Shown here: piece after piece, positions 55,571 to 64,000 of the stretch
How the letters are laid out: each line of letters starts with the position of its first letter
How positions within the stretch are numbered: position 1 is the first letter of the stretch
Source: Argopecten irradians
Lineage: Eukaryota; Mollusca; Bivalvia; Pectinida; Pectinidae
DNA: 64,000 nucleotides
Assembly (NCBI RefSeq): GCF_041381155.1
Contig: NC_091139.1
Location: forward strand, 6,944,383 to 7,008,382
Direction of reading: 5' to 3'
Translations under genes and position numbers: made by a program
The notes under the pieces: generated by a model
The model's database searches: none
The model's input: the letters and a program-made list of their open reading frames with translations, nothing else
What the model was told of the DNA's origin: nothing

Positions 55571-56878
55571 TAAATAACAACCTTTTCTGACACGGCTGTC
55601 ATTTCAAAACAATCAGAGAAAAAATATCATAGTCGATCTGGAGACAGCTCAATATTGGCAATAACACGGTTCATGGAGTAACAGTACAGTCTTTGACTTA
55701 ATTTTATGATAATTTATTGGCTTGAGTCGAAAGATGACGCCGATTTGTGTCCGATATAAAAACGCCATGTCAGAAGGTTTTATAGTTGGCACGAGCGCAT
55801 ACATCAGTGGATTGAAGGTAATGCACTTATTTACATTAGAGGTTTTTACACTGGATGTCATACGGCTCGAGCCTTCGTGTCTATATCTGTTGTATATCTA
55901 CAGGTGATTTATGTCTAACTATCGTCGTGTGGAGCAAATAAATATTTGCTTAATTATTGATTACACAATACACTCGAGATGTTCTGGGACCATTTATTAA
56001 GTTGAGTCACGCTAACCTATTATTGATGTTTTCTGATAGTATTTATATGCCGTATATTTAGAGCATTTTAATAGGTATACAACAAAATCGTTATCGGGTC
56101 TAATTTATATTTAAACAGAAATTAGGAAAATACAATGCAATTTTTTATCCTATTTTTGCGTAAAGATTCGCAATGCATTCTGTCCTGTAGATACTTTTCC
56201 CCACGTGATTGCAGCATTAGATCATATGTCCCTATCTTAAACCTCTTTTACAAACCTTTATAGAAGGCTTTCTTCAATCTATGGTGAGATTGACAAAATA
56301 TTGGATCTTAAATCTGTGGCGATGTATTTCGTATCGATGCTTATTTCTGTGGGGAACAGGTACATGGTGAATTAGATCGATGATAAACTGAATATGCTGC
56401 GTATGCTGTCCTATTGATCTCGTAAACACAACTCCTTCATACAGGCAACGATAAATAGCAAGAGAGACCACAGGTTAATTGTGTGCATTATGATCCGCCA
56501 AAGATCTAAATATGTAAGATAGTTTTGGTTTCTATTCTATGTAAATGTAATTAAATGCGCTAGGAACGAGTCATCAGTTGTGACAGGTTTCTAGTTTTAA
56601 AAATATCGAATGGATTCTCATTGTATCATCTAACGCATTAAACGTGTGTTATGAAAATAAATGTCTCTTTCAAGCAAATTTGATTTTTAAAAACCAACGA
56701 TGTTCTAAATATTAAGCAAGTTGTCATGACGTTTTATTTGGAAGTCTGCATAAATTTTGTATAATATGCATATACATATACATGCATTACCCATGATGCA
56801 TTGCTGCAAGAGTTGGATGGTCAACAACATTTGTTATTAAAGCATTAAGTCTAGACTTATACATTAAACTGCCACTAC
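55571..56878. other. Intergenic, no gene seen
   Basis: No reading frame or repeat of note. A frame at 55722-55907 (MSRKMTPICVRYKNAMSEGF start) is short and unlike any family I know. Confidence 0.4.
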
Positions 56879-57249
56879 TTAAAGATGCTCCATCGCTGAC
56901 AAATGGTATTTTTTCACTATCAAAAACAGGAGCAGACGATTTTGATTTTTTTTTCTTCAGTTACAAAGTTACTTACTTTACACCATTACCACCATTGAAA
57001 AGTTTGAGCTTCTAATTTTACTTTTAAGTTAAAAATATAATAATATATAATTGCATCCCAAAAAAAAATTGCGGCACTATATCCGACATGGAATGTAGAC
57101 TAGTACTGATTGGCATGCACCAAAGGCAAGATAAATTATTTAATATAATTTTTTCTTGTTAATTATTCAGATATATACACGATTTAACACCAATTATTGT
57201 TCAAATGATGAATATCAGTTATGCTCTGTCGGCGATGGAGCATCTTTAA
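56879..57249. mobile_element. TTAA-flanked MITE, fullest copy (371 bp)
   Basis: Left TTAAAGATGCTCCATCGCTG and right CGGCGATGGAGCATCTTTAA are inverted repeats, with GACA also shared inside. Non-coding interior. Relatives at 35358-35626, 54825-54965 and 58317-58510. Confidence 0.8.
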
Positions 57250-59324
57250 TGCATTTTTAGTCAATCTATGAATATTGGTTAAGTTTGACACATTTGTGCT
57301 TATTATTAAATGACAGCATGGGCTATAACGTATTGGCATTGATAAATCGAAACTATATTATAGCATACAAAACCATGGATAGAACTCATAAAACCTAACG
57401 ATGAACAAATGAACGTCTGTATTAGGGATAGTTATAAATTTTCATTAATTTACGGAGAAATTCTTATTTCATTGTGTAATCAAAACCAATATCATGTTTT
57501 TTTAAGAACGTTTGCTATCTCACTTAATTTCTTCAAAAGATATCTCAATACGTTTTGAATTATACAATGATTGAAATATCATCTAAGGAATTTTATATAA
57601 TAAAACTAATTAATGAATTTTTTGTTAGTCTGTATTTGTAATGGTCTATATTGTTCCATAACTGTATTTAAAGACTGAACGATGCAAAGAACAGATGTCA
57701 ACCAATTTTATTGCAAATAAGATGCAAATGGATTTGGCATTAGGCAAAGCCTATATTAGCCATAAGAGCCGTTATTGTGACGTCGGAGACAATAAATATA
57801 TTGGCGTTGTATGAATAATTGAAAAAAATATATCTTGATAGACAAATGATTTCGTAAATTATAATATGTTCTCGGTTTTTAAAATAGTCTTTAAAGTGGT
57901 AATAAGCATTTATGTAACTTTACAATATCGTTGGTTGGTGAGTTTGTTGACAAACGTTGAAAAAACCTGCTGCTACGAAGATTAATTTGATTTTGAAACA
58001 TTTGCATCCATGTTGGAATGAAAAATGATTAATTATGTTATTATTTCTATTGATCTTCAATGTAAAACAAATACAAGACGCAATATTTGATTATGGAGTA
58101 TATACATCTTTGTTGGTACTTAATGAGCTCGATCGGCTGAGGACATTAAAAATATATCGGGCAATTAAAGATCAGAGAAAATAATGTCTGCGGTATTAAT
58201 AAACATCGTTCTGCTTCGACCTCGTGACTATGTTTTCTATGACCGACATATGTGCCTAGTTCGAAATACATCGTATCTGTACAATATATTGAGGATTTGG
58301 AGACCTAGTCGAAATTTTAAAGATGCTCCACCGCCGACAGAGCATAAATGATATTAATTATTTGAACAATAACTGGTGTTTAATCGTGTATATATATGCC
58401 TAATTAACACAAAAAATATATCAAATAATTTATTTCGCCTTTGGTGCATGCGCAATCAGTACTTCATTCCATATAAGATATAGAGTCAAGGAATTTTTTC
58501 GGAATGATGTGTTTTTACGCCATTATTAATTTGAGATTTCCCATTAACTAATTCAATTGAAATCGCTTGAGCTAGGATATTATTAATTTCTTTTCACTCT
58601 GGTGTGAACATATGTGAATATTCAGGAGACAAAATGGATGGTTCTGCTTGATTTACGACATCTGTGACGTCATGCTGTCATGACACACATACCATTTGCA
58701 TACCTACACCTATAGCGACATCTATCACAGTTAGGTGTTCTATGTTGAAGTACTGTTCATTTCATGAATAATACATTTCGACTTAAGGATTATACCTATG
58801 GCGGCAAAAGAAATATATTTTCTATTTTAATTTTTTAACTGGAAAATTATATTAACACTTAAGGTCGGTGTTATCAGATTATACTTAATTGTTGATTAAG
58901 TGGAATTATTATAAACTAGTCATTAATCTAACAAGTCTGTTCTACATTTATATAGAACAATGGATAAATTATCATAGTGACACTATATACGCTATAAACG
59001 TCTTAAATGGAGACGACAAACTTTGAAATAAAGAGATTTTTACTGGTGTGTGCGGAGATGGACGTCTATATCTCGATGTTGGAGGTGCAGTTTGGACATG
59101 AATATTAATGTTATTTTTTGACCATATTTCACATTACACCATGCAACAGTAACACTGTACAAATTCATAATTAAAATATGTAAATATATTTATTTCATTA
59201 TTATTTGTTTATTTATTTATTTTTTATCTATTTATTTCATTTGAAGGAAATTGTCTATGAGACCAAATTTTTGGTACGTAGGTCAGAAAATTATTATTCA
59301 AATTTGTTTTATGTATGTCATTTC
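57250..59324. other. Intergenic, contains a half MITE and a TGACGTCA site
   Basis: The segment at about 58317-58510 begins AAAGATGCTCCACCGCCGAC and is the reversed right half of the TTAA-flanked MITE. TGACGTCA lies at 58665-58672. No gene. Confidence 0.45.
58317..58510. mobile_element. Half copy of the TTAA-flanked MITE, inverted
   Basis: Starts with the terminal repeat AAAGATGCTCCACCGCCGAC and continues CAATAACTGGTGTTTAATCG, CCTTTGGTGCATGCGCAATC, matching the right part of 56879-57249 reversed; it fades before a second terminus. Confidence 0.7.
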
Positions 59325-59745
59325 ATAAGACTCTTTATTATGTGGATATGAAGGATAGGGATATTGTTGCCGAGGGTAGAATATCCCTATCTTTCATACC
59401 AACATATGAGAAAGTATTTTTCTCTCATACCTCGACTTTTTATTGCAATTTTATAGCTATCATATCCCGCCATTTTGAAATAAATTCAAAAAAGTGACTG
59501 AAATCAATTCTACATACCCACTATTACATGAAATTATCAACGCAGATCCTGTTGTTTGTATCTTTTATAGTAAAACCAGCCTAGTATTTCTAAAAAAAAT
59601 GTTTAAAATTTCACCTGGGAAATAGTTATTTCGTCGTGACGTCATATGACTGTATTGTATGGGTAGCCATGTAATACAGCCTTTGGCGACATGAGTGTAT
59701 TGTATGAGACCATCCAGTATTACACCGGTGTGAGAGAAATAGATA
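59325..59745. mobile_element. Palindrome-ended dispersed element, copy 2 (reverse orientation)
   Basis: Reverse of 29988-30468. Its hairpin end (about 59325-59415) has ATGAAGGATAGGGATATT and AATATCCCTATCTTTCAT with a shortened centre. Contains TGACGTCA at 59637-59644. Confidence 0.75.
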
Positions 59746-62194
59746 TACATAAACAATCGAGAGGTTATCATCACTGTCGTTATATCCATCCATGAACTAT
59801 GTCACAGAAAATTGGGATTTCAGGAGAGGGAAAAAATGACCAATCATAAGCCTAGAGATGCAATGTACGATTATTCGATGAATCGATTTATTCAAGCGTT
59901 GATGGAATCCCAAGGGATTTTCAGTTTATAATGAAGAAATCATTAGTTATCGTCAAGGATGGAACAGTCATTTTAACAGCCATTTCCCGTAATCGGTGGC
60001 ACGACAATTGTGACGTCACAATGATAAAGACATCAAAATAAATGGTTTTAGTTCATAGACGATATGATATATGATATATATATTATTGTTAGTGCTGTGA
60101 TGGGTATGAACATTCATTTTAAGAAAGGAAATGCTAGATTTTGATAATTCCAAGAAGCCCAAAGGGTCGAAATGACCAGGTTAAGGTTTTGGTGCTTATT
60201 GTGAAATGCTGTAATCTCACAACTGACATGGATGTTTACATAAAGATTGAAATATAAGTAGTTGTTGGGTGTGGACAAATACTTTAAAGATGAAAAAAAA
60301 AGTTTTTGTATTTCAGCTGACATTGATTTCTGCCTTGATTTAGCGCTTATAATTACATATGTTGATATGGATATGGGCTTTCATATTATGACTAAAGCAC
60401 GGGTTTTGAGAATTTCTAGAGGCTCAAATCGATGAAAATGTACTTACATAGTCAAACTCTTGGATTTTAAAAGACTGCCAGAGGTGAGGTGTTCGCAAAC
60501 AGCTCTATTAGAAATATTTGTTTTGGAAATCCTCTTATAAGCAGAAGATTTCATACAGAGGTGAATATTTCGGAGTCTGCTGATTGGGCATTCAGGGCGT
60601 ATCAGTTTCAAAGGTTTAATATTCGTTGTTTGGCAATATATATATATAGATATAAAATGTATGAAGAAATTTTGATCTTTTTTAAAGTGTTTCTGTCGGG
60701 AGAGATAATTAAAGTGCAATTTTATGAAAATTTGTCATATTTAGTGCGGAATTCAGCAAAATATGGAACCTCACATAAACTATGGTACTTCTTTCAAAAT
60801 TTTTATTCACAGTTGTGTGAAATGACCTTCTTCAAAATTTGTGATTAATGACCAGACATGAAAACTTCATTTAACCTGAACAGTGGCAAACGTTAACATT
60901 TTTGTCCTATGACGAAAAAATTGTTCTGCGGTCTCGTTAACAAGAGATAGAAGGTATCGCCAATGCACACGAATAGTATGACCTGTATTAGAAGTGTGTT
61001 ATAATAGGTTTATATGTATCATCTATCATACATTATCGCTAAAAATTAGTAACGATTGCACGAAATTTGGAATTAAATGACATGCATGGCAGCCGTTTTT
61101 GTCAACTATTTTAAAGATATATTAGTACTATTTAACGTACATATATCAGTTCAAGAAAGCATTTTTCTTTTACTACCAATGTACACTGCCCTATACAAGT
61201 TATATCCTTGCAAAGCAGAGGAATACAATCAGCAATATAGCTTTCAAGTATGATTGATTGATGTTATACACAAAAGATTGGGAAAAAAATAATTCAGCAT
61301 TATGCCCGTTCTATAGTCACGCATAAATGATTATATTGTAACTGCAACAGAACCAGTGGAGGATAGTGTATAAGTATGTATCTAATATGCCTTTATTTCT
61401 CTATAAGTTCTCTGTGCTCCCTTTGCATATAAATCAACAGCGCAATAAATACTTTAATATTGGACTTACTGAGTAATTACGTGTCGTTCTCATTTTCCAT
61501 TAAACACATTTGAATTTAATATAGAATATTAAGCGTTCTTAATGTTCTAATATCCCGAAAAATATTAATATACTTCAGTTATGGTTGATGTATCCTCAAT
61601 ATAAATTTGCCATTTTTATATCCTTACTTCCTCGCACCGTGTTCATTGTCCTGACCCACATATATCATTGGTAAGCCTCCACAAATAACTAATAGCATCA
61701 TATCTATTTCTCGGCAGGTACATTATTTTAATTTTAATTTAAAGGTGTAATCCATTTTAGTGTCTTTTGTTCTAGCAATAAAGGCACTCGTTTGACTAAC
61801 TATATATTATGAAGAAATTACGTTTCAGATGAGTCGTACAATGATTATGATAATGTTATTGTAATGTATTCTTTTTCACACTGTTTGCGTGATAAGGTCT
61901 GCTTTTATTTTATTTTAATGCTTCATTACATAACCATCGTTATAAAAGAGTAAATTAAACAATTATTGTGGCGACAGGAAGTGCTAATACATAAGAAAGT
62001 TCAACATCTGTTGTTATTGTTAAATGGTTCAATTTCAGAGATACTACTATCTATATCATCACCACAGTTCCACAGTTCGAAAATTAATGAAAACAAAAAA
62101 AAAACAAAGATGCAAATTATCTAGGCAGCAAATGACTGTAAACATATTGTTTTTGCTATACTTATTATTTTAATTATAAAATTATTACCATAAT
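59746..62194. other. Intergenic, no gene seen
   Basis: Has a perfect 16-base palindrome ATTGTGACGTCACAAT at 60007-60022 containing a CRE. The 119-codon plus frame at 60489-60848 is open on both strands over AT-rich DNA and matches nothing known to me. Confidence 0.4.
60007..60022. promoter_or_regulatory. Perfect palindrome with full CRE octamer
   Basis: ATTGTGACGTCACAAT is symmetric over 16 bases around TGACGTCA, a consensus CREB/ATF dimer site with symmetric flanks. No gene start is close by, so any function would be distal. Confidence 0.35.
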
Positions 62195-62433
62195 TTTTTC
62201 TCTGACCCGATAAAACGAGTGCCATAAGTACAGGTTTTTTTTCTGAGACGTTAGTCACCGGGGCTAATCTTACAGACCGGGCCACGCTATTTACGCTCGT
62301 GGAAACACTTCTTTTACTTAGAAAACTGTCGTCTGGGGGAGCGTATGTGATAAATATTTGCTCGGTGTTCAATTCATGGTCAAGAATCCAAATATGCAAG
62401 TTGCCCACGGAACAGTCGAGTGTTTGGCTAATG
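62195..62433 (-). other. Weak candidate coding exon (minus strand)
   Basis: On the minus strand, GCTTCTACCCATTAG precedes an open stretch starting QTLDCSVGNLHIWI and continuing through TEQIFITYAPPDD and KKPVLMALVLSGQR to a GTAATA donor-like site. It is more GC-rich than its neighbours and looks less random than other frames, but I recognise no domain and found no partner exon. Confidence 0.15.
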
Positions 62434-62566
62434 GGTAGAAGCAAAATTGATGTTTTATTGTATTATACTTTGTCCTGTATTTCTCACACAATATAGACGA
62501 GTATGTCATATCATGGTTTAAAAGTGTTATTTTTGTTATATATTCAAACAGATATATATATATGAA

Positions 62567-62695
62567 CAAGAGACGGAGTAAAAACTGGATTCGGTTCATT
62601 GAATTATCATAGATTTCAATGATTAGATGACTTTTCTTGTTGAATGTTACTGTTATAACTACATTTTCTAAATTACGCATGCGAAAACGCTACGG
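62567..62695. repeat. Left arm of a long inverted repeat
   Basis: AGATTTCAATGATTAGATGA, TTGTTGAATGTTACTGTTAT and CGCATGCGAAAACGC match in reverse at 63868-64000. Arms are about 130 bases with scattered differences. Confidence 0.8.
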
Positions 62696-63867
62696 ATTTG
62701 TATAGCTGTACGCATATGGAACACTTATAAAATTAATAATACAAGGCAGTGGATATTAGTTTTTGAAATATAATTTCTTAAATCAAAAGTAATTTCCATG
62801 ACAACATACATGTATATGTATATATACACGTGATATTTTATTTGTTTTATTGTTCGAATCTAGTTTATCTTTTCTTATGGAAACAGATCAAGTTCGTTTA
62901 ATTTTGATATTCCCAAGAATTGGACTAGCAACATATGTCCCTATAAGAGAACCTTTTCCATTTTTAGGAACGAATCTGATCATGACGTTCCATCAAACTG
63001 AATACCACGTTCCGTTTGAACGAAACCGGTTCATCTGGTACTTCTCGTTTGAGGGTTCCAAGTTCTAAGACGCTTATCCGTCATCTTGAATAATGCATGC
63101 TTAGAATGTGATTGTTTCAAAACGTTTAAACGAGAATGTTTCCCAAAATGTTTATTTCGCTGTTCACAGATGAAGCGTTGAACTATTTTCAATTGGCTAT
63201 AAAATCAGAATAGGTTGGATTACAATTTGAAAACGTGACTTAATTTATTTTTTATACACTGCATTTCAATTCAAAACACGTGATAATCATATATGGTATA
63301 GTAAATCTTTGATCAGATGATTTGAAGATTGTCTTATACCTTATTGGATTATATACATACATTTATGAAAATGCATAAATTAAAAAAATAGTTTCTGCGA
63401 TATCAAACCAAGAAAAAATATACTTTAGAATCTACGTTATGTTATCAGCAAATTATTGCGCGCATATGATCATTGACTGTCAGGGTAATATAAGGACGGC
63501 CTCCCATGAACATGCTGTGTGTTTTGGAAGGCTGTGGTATATTCGTGTTGTATCTTCTTGTATAGTGAAACTCTTGTCCTTTTTATAGTGATATAAGCTT
63601 TAGTATACATCAGAAGACATCATGCAACACACCCTACCGGTCACGTTAACCCGGTCGCTAAGAGCCTTAATCATACCTCGTGTCAGGCGGTGTCAAGGGA
63701 GACGTTTCGAAGAAGAAAATAAGTAGAAAAAAAAGTTAAGAACCTAACTTAAATTTAGTTGTTCGATCATGCGATAGGGGCAGCACGTACTATTCTACTG
63801 AAAACTGAAGAAATGATTTAGGAACTAAAATGTATCCGTTGTCTTGTATGTTGTTTACTATGCTGGT
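62696..63867. other. Interior between the long inverted repeat arms
   Basis: About 1.2 kb without a transposase or other recognisable gene. A 72-codon frame lies at 62850-63068, and a GGACGGCCTCCCATGAACAT fragment at about 63494 resembles the reversed SINE-tail fragment at 20300. Confidence 0.4.
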
Positions 63868-64000
63868 AAGCGTTTTCGCGTGCGTGATTTAGATAATATA
63901 GTTATAACAGTAACATTCAACAAGAAAAAGTCATCTAATCATTGAAATCTGCGATAATTTTATGAACAGAATCCGGTTTTAGCTATGTTTCTCGTTTAGA
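63868..64000. repeat. Right arm of the long inverted repeat, running into the window end
   Basis: Reverse match of 62567-62695. The match continues to the last bases, so the true outer end may lie beyond the window. Confidence 0.8.

Noticed and set aside
60489-60848. 119-codon plus-strand frame with an opposite-strand frame of 91 codons
   Set aside because: Both strands are open because the DNA is AT-rich and stop-poor here; neither product resembles a protein family.

Overview
The window is AT-rich animal nuclear DNA, most likely from a mollusc and probably a bivalve. The evidence is long introns with GT/AG borders, genes with bilaterian homologues, tRNA-derived SINEs whose tail carries a GACCCTGGCTGTT-type block that I associate with molluscan SINEs, and many short palindromic or terminal-inverted-repeat elements. 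No bacterial features, tRNA genes, rRNA or CRISPR arrays were seen. Species assignment is inference.

Region by region. (1) 1-9.6 kb holds a plus-strand secreted scavenger-receptor cysteine-rich (SRCR) gene. It has a signal-peptide exon, one divergent SRCR exon (2044-2406), and eleven near-identical SRCR exons, each in a ~580-bp exon+intron unit. One unit is frameshifted and the last is truncated and ends the gene. (2) 9.6-26 kb is gene-poor. It holds three small, apparently intronless plus-strand genes (12455, 18467, 24332), about 6 kb apart, that share three short motifs and look like paralogues of a family I do not recognise. They are separated by MITE-like elements, a SINE and palindromes. 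(3) 26-32.7 kb shows no gene. (4) 32764-37614 is a complete minus-strand four-exon gene for an NXPE-type type II membrane protein with a PC-esterase domain (585 aa as joined here). (5) 41102-51110 is a complete 18-exon plus-strand KRI1 homologue (867 aa as joined), a nucleolar ribosome-biogenesis factor. Two of its introns hold tandem arrays built from copies of its own splice sites. (6) 51-64 kb shows no convincing gene. It holds several MITE families, a strong hairpin, and one arm pair of a larger inverted-repeat element cut by the window end.

The genes do not form one pathway. Two (SRCR, NXPE) are secretory-pathway products of the kind that expand in molluscs, KRI1 is housekeeping, and the three small genes have TATA-type promoters or acidic/serine-rich products suggestive of inducible regulators (inference). 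The most interesting signals are the homogenised phase-1 SRCR exon array, the small-gene family, the decoy splice-site arrays in KRI1, and the spread of perfect TGACGTCA octamers, often inside dispersed repeats.
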